A DNA stretch of 64,000 bases from Bog-532 sp963720945 (lineage in GTDB: Bacteria; Actinomycetota; Actinomycetes; Streptosporangiales; Streptosporangiaceae). Below, piece after piece: positions 8,038-16,057 of this stretch. Positions within the stretch are counted from its first letter, which is position 1. The number at the start of each line of letters is the position of its first letter. The notes under the pieces are model-generated. The model did not search any database, was not told the DNA's origin, and worked only from the letters and a program-made list of their open reading frames with translations. The position numbers and the translations under genes are program-made. The stretch covers positions 434,001-498,000 of the forward strand of contig CAVRHH010000031.1 of the NCBI GenBank assembly GCA_963720945.1. The letters are read 5' to 3'.

Positions 8038-8382
8038 ATGCGCTGGGCCAAGGTCGTCTTGATTGCAATCGGCGCCCTGATCGCCTTCATCGTCCTCGAA
8101 TCGGTGTTCCGCCTGCTGGAGTGGGCCGTTATCGCCCTCGTCATCGGCGTGATCATCGCGATCGCGGTCAAGGCGCACAGCCAGTATCGCCTCGCCCGGG
8201 AACACCGGGCTCAGGTCCGTGAAGAGAAGGCCGAACGCAAGGCGCGGGTCACCGACCGGAACCAGCGCCCGGCCGCCGAGGTTGTCGCGGCGCCGGAGTG
8301 GACGCCCCCGGCCGTGACGGCACCCCAGCACGACGTGGAAGCGGATCTGGCCCGGCTCAAGCGCGAGATGGGCGCTCCCTAG
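8038..8382 (+). CDS. small membrane protein with cytoplasmic basic tail
   Basis: The 114-residue product starts at ATG 8038 behind GGAAAGGGGG. Residues 1-46 are strongly hydrophobic (MRWAKVVLIAIGALIAFIVL onward), compatible with two closely spaced membrane segments or one hairpin. A highly charged, probably helical stretch (AREHRAQVREEKAERKARV) follows, and an amphipathic end reads VEADLARLKREMGAP. Many actinobacteria encode such small proteins beside ppgK, but I do not know a function. It is divergently oriented from ppgK across 136 bp. Confidence 0.75.
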   Translation: MRWAKVVLIAIGALIAFIVLESVFRLLEWAVIALVIGVIIAIAVKAHSQYRLAREHRAQVREEKAERKARVTDRNQRPAAEVVAAPEWTPPAVTAPQHDVEADLARLKREMGAP

Positions 8383-8479
8383 CCCGCCCCCGCACCGGTA
8401 CCAGTTTGGGCAGGGAGACCCGCAGCATTTGCAGGAAACTCTGCCCGAACCCGGCGTTGGGGCGAGGCGGGGCCTGGCC

Positions 8480-9139
8480 TCAGAGCCGCCAGCGCGACTG
8501 GGACACCGTCGCCGTGGCGCTCTCGGTGCCGTCCAGCCTGACCTTTGCCGCGCCGGTGCGGCCGGTGGCCCACAGGGTGAGTTCCGCCGGGGCGCCGGTG
8601 ACGGTGACGACGGGTGTCCCGCGCCGGGCCATCATCCGGAATTCGGGGGCGTCGCCCGGCCCGCCGTCCGCGCCGTCATCGTTCCGCGCGAACTCCACCC
8701 CGACCGGCACCTTCCGCAGGGTGAACCTGGCCATCCGCAGCCGGTCCCACAGCGTGTCCGACAGGCCCTGGCTGATCTCGCGCGGCTTCCAGCCCGGGGC
8801 GGCGCGGCGGACGTCCTCGTGGTGCACGAAGAACTCGACCGTGTTGGCCAGCTCGTCGAGCGCGGAAATGGACCACGGGGACAGCCGGGGCGGCCCGCTC
8901 CGGATCGTCGCGACCAGGGCCGGGAACGGCCTGCGCGCGATCTGCTCCTGCACCCGGGCGGTATGACGGGCCAGCGGCCCGCCGGGAATGCCCGCGCTGG
9001 CGTCCGGGCGTCGCTCGCGCAGCACCAGATGCGCCGCCAGATCCCGCGTGGTCCAGCCCGCACACAGCGTGGGTGCGTCCGGCCCGGCCTCCTCCAGCGC
9101 GGCGCACAGCGCGAGGCGCTCATCCCGCGAATATCCCAT
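8480..9139 (-). CDS. TIGR03085 family metal-binding protein (DinB / mycothiol maleylpyruvate isomerase-like)
   Basis: 219 aa. The N-terminal four-helix segment YSRDERLALCAALEEAGPDAPTLCAGW, DLAAHLVLRERRPDA and VEFFVHHEDVRRA match the TIGR03085 branch of the DinB/maleylpyruvate isomerase superfamily. His residues at about 37 and in the HHED motif are the expected metal ligands. Proteins of this branch are often encoded next to hisI or trp genes in actinobacteria, as here, but their reaction is not established. The C-terminal half is a beta-rich SCP2-like region. It starts at ATG 9139 and is divergent from hisI. Confidence 0.88.
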   Translation of the reverse strand: MGYSRDERLALCAALEEAGPDAPTLCAGWTTRDLAAHLVLRERRPDASAGIPGGPLARHTARVQEQIARRPFPALVATIRSGPPRLSPWSISALDELANTVEFFVHHEDVRRAAPGWKPREISQGLSDTLWDRLRMARFTLRKVPVGVEFARNDDGADGGPGDAPEFRMMARRGTPVVTVTGAPAELTLWATGRTGAAKVRLDGTESATATVSQSRWRL

Positions 9140-9243
9140 CAGGGAATCGTAGGGGTGATCTCCGGCCGGACGGTAGCGCGGTCCCGGCTAGGCTGGTCAA
9201 CGGCGTCCCGCGGCGGGACGTGACGCACAGGAATGAGGGGACG

Positions 9244-9657
9244 ATGAGCAGTGCCGCCCGCCCTTCGCGGCTGGATCCGGACATCGCGCAGCGGCTGAAG
9301 CGGGACACCGCGGGGCTCTTCGTGGCGATCGCCCAGCAGCATGACACCGGTGAGGTGCTGATGGTCGGCTGGATGGACGACGAGGCGCTGCACCGGACGC
9401 TCACCACGGGCCGCTGCACCTACTGGTCACGCAGCCGCCAGGAGTACTGGGTCAAGGGTGACACGTCCGGCCACCAGCAGTGGGTCAAGTCGGTCGCGCT
9501 CGACTGCGACGGCAACGCGGTCCTCGTCAAGGTGGACCAGGTCGGTGCCGCGTGCCACACCGGCGAGCGCACCTGCTTCGACACTGGCGGGCAGCTGGAC
9601 GCGGTCGTGGGGGAACGCCCCGAGCCGGTCGCTGCGGGGCGCCCCGAGGAGGCCTGA
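9244..9657 (+). CDS. hisI: phosphoribosyl-AMP cyclohydrolase
   Basis: Zinc- and magnesium-dependent hydrolase opening the adenine ring of PR-AMP, third step of histidine synthesis. The 137-aa protein has MVGWMDDEALHRTLTTGRCTYWSRSR (about residues 40-65), LDCDGNAVLVKVDQVGAACHTG and CFDTGG. This gives the Asp triad and the Cys residues that bind metals. There is no fused HisE domain. ATG 9244 follows GAGGGG. It is separated from the main his operon and leads the tryptophan-associated genes; trpE, which often follows hisI in relatives, is absent. Confidence 0.95.
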   Translation: MSSAARPSRLDPDIAQRLKRDTAGLFVAIAQQHDTGEVLMVGWMDDEALHRTLTTGRCTYWSRSRQEYWVKGDTSGHQQWVKSVALDCDGNAVLVKVDQVGAACHTGERTCFDTGGQLDAVVGERPEPVAAGRPEEA

Positions 9658-9662
9658 CCGCC

Positions 9663-10941
9663 GTGCCCGGCCCGACCGGCGGCACGCCGGCTGCCGCCGT
9701 TCCTCCCGGCCCCGCCACCCCCGCTGACCCCGCTAGTCCCGCGAGCCCCGCCAGTTCTGCAGGTCCCGCCAGTTCCGCGGCTCCCGCCAGTTCTGCAGGT
9801 CCCGCCAGTTCCGCTGACCCCGCTAGTCCCGCGGCTCCCGCCACCCCCGCGAGCCCCGCCACCCCCGCGGGTCCCGCCAGTTCCGCGGGTCCCGCCAGTT
9901 TCGCGAGCCCCGCCAGTCCCGCGAGCCCCGCCAGTCCCGCGGGCCCGGCGGCGTTGCGCCGGCAGTTCGTGCTGACGCTGCTGCTCGGCGCGGCCGGGGC
10001 CGGCCTGGCGCTGCTGGCCGTCCGGCAGGGCTGGGCCCGCGCCGTCTACGCGGCGCCCCGCCCGCTGCCCTCCCAGAGCGTGACCGTGACCGGCCAGGAC
10101 CTGGCCCCGGCCGCGGGTGCGCTGGCCCTGGCCGGGCTGGCCTGCCTGGCCGCCGTCATCGCGACCCGCGGGGTGGCCCGCCGTGCCGCGGGCGTGGTGC
10201 TCGCCCTGTGCGGCGCCGGGACCGCCGTGGCCGCGAGCGGATCGCTCAGCACCGCCCGCGTCATCGCGGTCGCGGCTACCAAAGTGAGCTCTTCGGCGTC
10301 GGTCGCGTCCGGCGGTGTGGGGTCGACCACCGGCGGGACCTCCTCGGCGGGCGGCGCGGTAGTGACGGGCGGGGCGTCCGCGCACGCCCTGCTGCTGGGG
10401 GTCCCGTGGCGGGTGGCGGTGTTCGCCGGCGCGGCCGCGATCATCGCGGCCGGGGCCCTCACGGCCTGGCGCGGTACCCGGTGGCCGGTCATGTCGGGCC
10501 GTTACGAGCGTACGGCGCAGGCGTCCCCAGCCCGGCCCAGGCCGCCAGGGCCTGCCGCGCCGGAGGCCGGAACCGCCGGGCCGGCGGTTCCCGCAGCCGC
10601 CGATACCCCAGCCGCCGATACCCCAGCCGCCGCGCACCGCCGGCGCCGACGGCCCAGCACCCGCGGCCGCCGATCGGGCCGCCACCGGCCCCGCGGCCCT
10701 CGATCCGGCCGCCACCGGCCCCGCGGCCGCCGATCGGGCCGCCACCGGCCCCGCGGCCGCCGATCGGGCCGCCACCGGCCCCGCGGCCCTCGATCCGGCG
10801 GCCCTCGATCCGGCGGCCCTCGATCCGGCGGCCCTCGATCCGGCGGCCCTCGATCCGGCCGCACTGTGGGATTCGATCAGCCGCGGCGACGACCCCACGG
10901 TGGGTTCGCCCACCAGGTCCCCGCGTGGTCCCGCCGGCTGA
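9663..10941 (+). CDS. TIGR02234 Trp-biosynthesis-associated membrane protein (reading frame broken near 10,640)
   Basis: From GTG 9663 the frame gives an N-terminal low-complexity region of about 95 residues (PASPAS, SAGPAS repeats), then a membrane domain. That domain begins LRRQFVLTLLLGAAGAGLALLAVRQGWARA, with later hydrophobic stretches and the closing TRWPVMSGRYE typical of TIGR02234 proteins, which occur only beside trp genes in actinobacteria. After an ADTPAADTPAA segment the coding signal moves by one base: the next frame reads ADRAATGPAALDPAALDP, then LWDSISRGDDPT, the family's C-terminal motif, and ends at TGA 10939-10941. A single inserted base (or 2-bp loss) near 10,635-10,655 explains this. 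Function unknown; probably four transmembrane helices. Confidence 0.75.
9715..9955 (+). repeat. low-complexity Pro/Ala/Ser-coding repeat
   Basis: Short repeats of the type CCCGCCAGTTCCGCG and CCCGCGAGCCCCGCC, in about 15-bp steps, encode (P/S)ASPA and SAGPAS segments at the N-terminus of the TIGR02234 protein. The reading frame is maintained throughout. Confidence 0.8.
10650..10862 (+). repeat. in-frame tandem repeats at the C-terminus of the TIGR02234 gene
   Basis: About four 30-bp units encode ADRAATGPAA or a variant. They are followed by five 15-bp units (GGCGGCCCTCGATCC register) encoding ALDPA, then the conserved LWDSISRGDDPT. Only one of the three frames gives these clean peptides and links to the conserved end. 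That is the evidence for a frameshift upstream of the array. Confidence 0.8.
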
Positions 10942-11837
10942 GCCGTCCGCCCGCCACCCGGCCGTGCTGCTCGCCGAGCACGAGCCGGAGGTCGCCGAGC
11001 TCGCGCGGCGCTACCTGGCCCGTGCGGGCCTCCGGGTCATCATGGCCGCCACCCCGCAGGAGACCATCGCGGCGCTCTGCGAGCGCCCGGCGGCTCCCGC
11101 CGTCGCCGTCCTCGACCTGACCATGCGCGGCCTGGACGCCCGCCGGCTCCGCCGCCTGCTGGCCCCCCGTGAGACGCCCGCGGCGGCCGCCCCGGTGCCG
11201 GCCATCTACCTGCTCGGCGGCAGCATGCGCCCGCGTGACGTGCGGGCCAGCGCCGACCGTTGCCTGTACCGCCCGTTCAGCCCCCGCCTTCTCGTCGCCG
11301 GCGTGCTGTCCGTTCTCCCGCCGCCCCTGCCAGCCCCAGCCACGAGCCGTCATGATCGGCGCGGGTTTCCGGCAGATCGTGCGGAAAACCCACGCCGATC
11401 TCTGGGCTCCGGGCCGCCGGCCATACCGTCGGCCGTCCCGGCCCCGGAACCGCCGCCGGCCCCGGGCCCGGGCCTGGCCCCGGAACCGCCGCCGGCCCGG
11501 GCCTGGCCCTGGATCCGGAACCGCCGCCGGCCCGGGCCTGGCCCTGGATCCGGTCACCCGCCGGGTCCGGACCGGCGGCCGGGACATCACGCTCACCCCG
11601 GCCGAGTTCGCCCTGCTGTCCGCCCTCGCCGCACACGCCGGCCGGGTGCTGACCCGGGACCAGCTGCAGGCCGCGATGCGCCGCCCCAGCTCAGGCCGGG
11701 CGGTGGATGTGCACGTCGCCCAGCTCCGTGCGAAGCTGCCCGGACCCGGGCCGATCCGCACGGTACGTGGCGTCGGCTACATCCTGGACGAGCCCCGCGA
11801 AGCGCCCGGAGATCCCCGGACGGGTAACATGCGCTGA
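10925..11837 (+). CDS. OmpR-type response regulator with degenerate receiver (frame broken twice in the linker)
   Basis: From GTG 10925 the frame encodes a receiver-like domain, HPAVLLAEHEPEVAELARRY to LLVAGVLSVL. The phospho-acceptor candidate is the Asp in VAVLDLTMRG, but the usual acidic pair is EH and the conserved Lys is Arg (CLYRPFSP). A Pro-rich linker follows. The DNA-binding winged helix (DPVTRRVRTGGRDITLTPAE, then VLTRDQLQAAM, VDVHVAQLRAKL and IRTVRGVGYILDE) is in a frame shifted by two bases and ends at 11837. Three repeats at 11447, 11483 and 11518 are 36, 35 and 35 bp; restoring one C in each short copy joins both domains through EPPPAPGLALDP repeats. Lies directly upstream of trpC, 4 bp inside the end of the preceding gene. 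Confidence 0.72.
11354..11400 (+). repeat. palindromic element within the response-regulator linker
   Basis: The arms GATCGGCGCGGGTTTCCG and CGGAAAACCCACGCCGATC are near-complementary around a short spacer. The element lies between the receiver and the Pro-rich linker, and its core resembles hairpins at 35,186 and 60,112. It may be a dispersed palindrome captured by the gene. Confidence 0.6.
11447..11552 (+). repeat. three-copy 36/35/35-bp repeat causing the frame changes
   Basis: Each copy begins GAACCGCCGCCGGCC. The first copy is 36 bp (12 codons, EPPPAPGPGLAP); the second and third are 35 bp because the run is GGCCCGGG rather than GGCCCCGGG. The two missing bases account exactly for the frame difference between receiver and DNA-binding domain. 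Confidence 0.85.
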
Positions 11838-11938
11838 ACATCCCGGCGAACCCCAGGGGTGCCTGCCGGGGCCGCCACGGCGTCCCGCTAGCATCGGGGA
11901 CGCACCACATAACCGATCCTGAGGGGACTGCGGACCGC

Positions 11939-12745
11939 GTGACAGTGCTCGACGAGATCCTCGACGGCGTGCGCGCCGATCTCGCCGAACGGCAGCGGCG
12001 TGTCTCTCTTGACCAGCTCAAGGAGATGGCGGCCGGCGCCCGGTCCCCGCTCGACGCGGCCGCCGCGCTCAAGTCGGAGGGCGTCAGCGTCATCGCCGAA
12101 GTCAAACGGGCGAGCCCGTCGCGGGGCGCGATGGCGGAAATCGCCGACCCGGCCGCCCTGGCCGCCGCCTACCAGGCCGGCGGGGCCCGGGTCATCAGCG
12201 TGCTCACCGAACAGCGGCGGTTCGGCGGCACCCTCGCCGACCTGACCGCGGTACGCAAGGCCGTGCAGATCCCGGTGCTGCGCAAGGATTTCGTGGTCAG
12301 CTCCTACCAGCTGTGGGAGGCCCGGGCGCACGGCGCCGACCTGGTGCTGCTGATCGTGGCCGCGCTCGAGCAGAGCGCGCTGGTGTCCCTGGTGGAGCGG
12401 GCGACCTCGATCGGCCTGGTCCCGCTGGTGGAGATCCACGCCGAAGACGAGCTCGAGCGGGCCGTGGACGCGGGCGCCCGGGTGATCGGGGTCAACGCGC
12501 GTGACCTGACCACGCTGCGGCTGGACCGCCGCACCGTATCCTCGATTCTGCCGAGGATCCCGGACGGCATCATCAAGATCGCGGAGTCCGGTGTCCGTGG
12601 CACGCACGACCTGCTCGCCTACGCCGCCGCCGGCGCGGACGCTGTGCTGGTCGGGGAAAGCCTGGTGACCGGGAAGGATCCGCGGGCCGCGGTCGCGGAC
12701 CTGGTGACGGCGGCCTCCCACCCCGCCCTGCGCGGGGACCGCTGA
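11939..12745 (+). CDS. trpC: indole-3-glycerol phosphate synthase
   Basis: TIM-barrel enzyme (268 aa) that closes the indole ring in tryptophan synthesis. Catalytic blocks are SVIAEVKRASPSRG (Glu and Lys), ISVLTEQRRFGG, VLRKDFVVSSYQLWEARAHGADLVLLI, GVNARDLTTLRLD and IAESGVRGTHDL. It ends with AVLVGESLVTGKDP. Monofunctional, without a TrpF domain, consistent with PriA supplying that activity. Start GTG 11939 is the family start. It lies about 100 bp after the response regulator and 67 bp before trpB. Confidence 0.96.
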   Translation: MTVLDEILDGVRADLAERQRRVSLDQLKEMAAGARSPLDAAAALKSEGVSVIAEVKRASPSRGAMAEIADPAALAAAYQAGGARVISVLTEQRRFGGTLADLTAVRKAVQIPVLRKDFVVSSYQLWEARAHGADLVLLIVAALEQSALVSLVERATSIGLVPLVEIHAEDELERAVDAGARVIGVNARDLTTLRLDRRTVSSILPRIPDGIIKIAESGVRGTHDLLAYAAAGADAVLVGESLVTGKDPRAAVADLVTAASHPALRGDR

Positions 12746-12812
12746 GCGGTCCCGAGCGGACCCCCTGACTGGAGCGCCCCCTGACCGGAGAGTTCCTGAC
12801 CGGAGAACACAG

Positions 12813-14042
12813 ATGACCAGTGACACCGAGACCCGCCCGGGGACGGCTCCCGCGAGCCCGCCCGGCGTGCCCGACGCGTCGGGCCACTTCGGCATCTACG
12901 GCGGGAGCTTCGCGCCGGAGGCGCTGACCGCGGCCCTGGACGAACTGACCGCGCAGTACACCGCGGCCCAGGCCGACCCGGACTTCCAGGCCGAGCTGGG
13001 CCGGCTGCTGCACGACTACGCGGGCCGGCCGACGCTGGTCACCGAAGTCCCCCGGTTCGGCGCCCAGGCCGGCTGCCGCGTCCTGCTCAAGCGTGAGGAC
13101 CTGACGCACACCGGGTCCCACAAGATCAACAACGTGCTCGGCCAGGCGCTGCTCGCCCGGCGGATGGGCAAGACCAGGGTCATCGCCGAGACCGGGGCCG
13201 GCCAGCACGGGGTGGCCACCGCGACGGCCTGCGCCCTGTTCGGCCTGGACTGCGTGGTCTACATGGGCGAGGAGGACACCCGCAGGCAGGCGCTGAACGT
13301 CTCCCGGATGCGCATGCTGGGCGCGGAGGTCATCCCGGTCGCCTCCGGCAGCCGGACGCTGAAAGACGCGATGAACGAGGCGTTCCGGGACTGGGTCGCC
13401 ACGGTGCAGACCACCCACTACTGCATCGGCTCCGTCGGCGGCCCGCATCCGTTCCCGCTGATGGTGCGTAACTTCCAGCGGATCATCGGGGTGGAGGCCC
13501 GGGAGCAGGTGCTGGCGATGACCGGCCGCCTGCCGGATGCCGTGGTGGCCTGCGTGGGTGGCGGCTCCAACGCCATCGGCATCTTCCACGCCTTCATCCC
13601 CGACACCTCCGTCCGGCTCATCGGGTGCGAGGCCGGCGGCGAGGGGCCCGAACCCGGGCGGAACGCCGCCACGCTCACCGCCGGGTCGGCGGGCGTGCTG
13701 CACGGCATGCGTACTTATCTCCTGCAGGACGACGAGGGCCAGACGCTGCCGACGCACTCGATCTCGGCCGGCCTGGACTACCCGGGTGTCGGCCCGGAGC
13801 ACGTCTGGCTGCGCGAGACCGGGCGCGCCTCCTACCGCGCGGTCACCGACGAGCAGGCCCTGGACGCCTTCGGCGTGCTGTGCCGCACCGAGGGAATCAT
13901 CCCCGCGCTGGAATCCGCGCACGCGCTGGCCGGTGCCCTGCAGATCGGCCGGGAATTCGGCCCGGACGGCGTGCTGCTGGTCAACCTGTCCGGCCGCGGT
14001 GACAAGGACGTGGCCACCGTCTCCGAACGGCTCGGCCTGTGA
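12813..14042 (+). CDS. trpB: tryptophan synthase beta subunit
   Basis: PLP enzyme joining indole and serine. The 409-aa protein begins with GHFGIYGGSFAPEALTAALD and has LKREDLTHTGSHKINN with the PLP lysine at about residue 104. It continues with RVIAETGAGQHGVATAT, CVGGGSNAIGIFHAF, the Glu in GCEAGG and HSISAGLDYPGVGPEH, and ends with SGRGDKDVATV. The leader before ATG 12813 holds three CTGAC(T/C)GGAG-like direct repeats, the last serving as ribosome binding site. The stop overlaps the trpA start (GTGA). Confidence 0.97.
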   Translation: MTSDTETRPGTAPASPPGVPDASGHFGIYGGSFAPEALTAALDELTAQYTAAQADPDFQAELGRLLHDYAGRPTLVTEVPRFGAQAGCRVLLKREDLTHTGSHKINNVLGQALLARRMGKTRVIAETGAGQHGVATATACALFGLDCVVYMGEEDTRRQALNVSRMRMLGAEVIPVASGSRTLKDAMNEAFRDWVATVQTTHYCIGSVGGPHPFPLMVRNFQRIIGVEAREQVLAMTGRLPDAVVACVGGGSNAIGIFHAFIPDTSVRLIGCEAGGEGPEPGRNAATLTAGSAGVLHGMRTYLLQDDEGQTLPTHSISAGLDYPGVGPEHVWLRETGRASYRAVTDEQALDAFGVLCRTEGIIPALESAHALAGALQIGREFGPDGVLLVNLSGRGDKDVATVSERLGL

Positions 14043-14944
14043 GCACCGACCTGCCCGCCGCGGCCACCTCCACTGCGGCCAGCCCCGGCGCCCCCGCCAG
14101 CCCCGGCGCCCCCGCCGGGGGCCGGCCGAGCGCGGTCACCCGCGCCTTCGAGAAGGCCGCCGCCGAGAACCGGGCCGCGCTGATCGGCTACCTCCCGGCG
14201 GGCTTCCCCAGCGTCGATGGCGCGATCACCGCCGCCGTGGCCATGGCCGAGGCCGGGGCCGACATCATCGAGGTCGGCCTGCCGTACTCCGATCCGCTGA
14301 TCGACGGGCCGGTCATCCAGGAGGCCGTGCGCGCGGCGCTGGCCAACGGCACCAAGGTCACCGACACGCTGCGGACGGTGCAGGCGATCGCCGCGGCGGG
14401 TGTGCCCGCCCTCGTCATGACGTACTGGAACCCCATCGATCACTACGGCGTCACCGCGTTCGCCCGCGATCTCGCCGCGGCCGGCGGCTCCGGCCTGATC
14501 ACCCCGGACCTGACGCCGGAGGAAGCCGGGCCCTGGCTGGCGGCCTCCGACGCCTACGGGCTGGACCGGGTCTTCCTGGTGGCGCCGAGTTCGTCCGGGC
14601 CGCGGATCGCGACCGTGACCGCCGCCTGCCGCGGCTTCGTCTACGCGGCGTCGCTGATGGGCATCACCGGGGCCCGGGACGCGGTTAGCGGGCTGGCCGC
14701 CGGGCTGGTCAGCACCGTCCGCGCGCACACCCCCCTGCCGGTCGCGGTCGGCCTCGGCGTCCGGGACGGGGCCCAGGCCGCCGAGGTGGCGAAGTTCGCC
14801 GACGGCGTGATCGTCGGTTCCGCGTTCGTGCAGCGCCTGCTGGACGCCCCGGATCTCGCCGCCGGTGTGGCCGCGGTCCGTGATCTGGCCGCCAGCCTGG
14901 CCGGCGGCGTACGGGGCACGCCCGCACCGTCCCCCTGGAGCTGA
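14039..14944 (+). CDS. trpA: tryptophan synthase alpha subunit
   Basis: Cleaves indole-3-glycerol phosphate to indole, channelled to TrpB. The 301-aa barrel has ALIGYLPAGFPS, the catalytic Glu/Asp region ADIIEVGLPYSDPLIDGPVI, and LVMTYWNPIDHYG. It continues with FVYAASLMGITGARD, VGLGVRDG and ADGVIVGSAFVQ. An Ala/Pro N-terminal extension (about 30 residues) precedes the barrel. Start GTG 14039 overlaps the trpB stop. Confidence 0.97.
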   Translation: MSTDLPAAATSTAASPGAPASPGAPAGGRPSAVTRAFEKAAAENRAALIGYLPAGFPSVDGAITAAVAMAEAGADIIEVGLPYSDPLIDGPVIQEAVRAALANGTKVTDTLRTVQAIAAAGVPALVMTYWNPIDHYGVTAFARDLAAAGGSGLITPDLTPEEAGPWLAASDAYGLDRVFLVAPSSSGPRIATVTAACRGFVYAASLMGITGARDAVSGLAAGLVSTVRAHTPLPVAVGLGVRDGAQAAEVAKFADGVIVGSAFVQRLLDAPDLAAGVAAVRDLAASLAGGVRGTPAPSPWS

Positions 14945-14946
14945 CC

Positions 14947-15819
14947 CTGCCGAGCTCGCCGGTCGCGTACCTCCCCAGCCCCGCCCGGGGCGTCTGGCAC
15001 CTCGGGCCGCTGCCGGTACGCGGGTACGCGCTCTGCATCGTTATCGGGGTCGTCATCGCGGTGCGGCTGACCGCGAGCCGGTACGCGAAGGCGGGCGGCC
15101 GGGGTGACGTGATCCTGGACGTAGCCGCCTGGGCGGTCCCGTTCGGCTTGATCGGCGCGGCCGTGGGCGCGGTCGTGCGCGAAGGCGCGCACCTTTTCCC
15201 TTCCCGGCCCGGCCTGTGGTCCGCGGCACGGGCCTGGGACGGCGCCATCGGCGTGCCGGGTGCGGTGGGCCTCGGCGCCCTCGGCGCCTGGATCGCCTGC
15301 CGCCGGGCCGGCCTCCGGCTGGGGCCCGTGGCCGGCGCCGCCGTGCCGGGCATCGCGTTCGGCGCGGCCGTCGCCTACCTGGGCGGCTGGTTCAGCCAGT
15401 CCGCGTACGGGCGCCCGTCCGGCCTCCCCTGGGCGGTGCAGATCGGGCCCGTGTACCGGATACCGGGTTTTGAGAACTTTGCCACGTTTGAGCCGGTCTT
15501 TCTGTACGCGGCGCTGTGGTGCGTGGCCGCGGGATGCGTCGCGGCGTGGGTAACCCGCCGGTGCACACTGCCCGGTGAACGTGCCTTCGCGCTGCTGCTG
15601 GCGCTGACCTTCGGCGGGCTGTGCGCGGTGGAATGGCTGCTCATAGCGCCCAGTCCGCAGCTCGGGGGGCTGCGGGCCGATCAGTGGGCGGAGGCCGTCA
15701 CGGTGGCCGGCGCGATCGCCGGCCTCTACCGGACCAGGCACCGGCGCGGTCCGGACGTCATCGCGCCGGCCGTCCCGATGGCGGCGGCCGGGACACCGGA
15801 GCTTCCGCAGCCCCGGTAA
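14947..15819 (+). CDS. Lgt-like (prolipoprotein diacylglyceryl transferase family) membrane protein lacking key catalytic residues; probable CTG start
   Basis: About 290 residues and several transmembrane segments. YLPSPARGVWHLGPLPVRGY, GAIGVPGAVGLGALGAWIACRR, AYGRPSGLPWAVQIGP and FEPVFLYAALW align by eye with actinobacterial Lgt, which also sits after trpA in Streptomyces. However, the GRxGNxxNQE block, holding the catalytic Arg and Asn, reads AYLGGWFSQSA, and the later Arg/Glu region (GRxxxEYxR in Lgt) reads FGGLCAVEWLLIA. No ATG, GTG or TTG precedes the conserved N-terminus; CTG 14947, six bases after GGAG, is the best start, while GTG 15061 would remove the first membrane segment. A lipoprotein-transferase pseudoenzyme is likely. 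Confidence 0.75.
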   Translation: MPSSPVAYLPSPARGVWHLGPLPVRGYALCIVIGVVIAVRLTASRYAKAGGRGDVILDVAAWAVPFGLIGAAVGAVVREGAHLFPSRPGLWSAARAWDGAIGVPGAVGLGALGAWIACRRAGLRLGPVAGAAVPGIAFGAAVAYLGGWFSQSAYGRPSGLPWAVQIGPVYRIPGFENFATFEPVFLYAALWCVAAGCVAAWVTRRCTLPGERAFALLLALTFGGLCAVEWLLIAPSPQLGGLRADQWAEAVTVAGAIAGLYRTRHRRGPDVIAPAVPMAAAGTPELPQPR

Positions 15820-15836
15820 CCCCAGGTAGCCTGGGG
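15820..15836 (+). terminator. short hairpin after the trp/lgt group
   Basis: CCCCAGG, loop TAG, CCTGGGG: a perfect 7-bp stem immediately after the lgt-like stop. No T-run follows, which is common for actinobacterial terminators. Assigned from position and symmetry only. Confidence 0.5.
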
Positions 15837-16057
15837 ATTCGCCCTCCGGGCGGCCCGGCCACGGCTCGCCCAGGGCGGGGAAGGAGGCGGGAAAAGATCA
15901 GTGCCCGTCAGATCTTGGGCCGGATTCGTCCGGTGATGTAATGTGGGCGTAACTTTCGCGTAGCCAGCGAGCCGCCCCGGCGGCCTTCGCGGCAGGGCCA
16001 GCGCCGTCCCGACCGCAGCAGCAGAACGCAGACGAGACGACGACGACAGGAGTTTTG

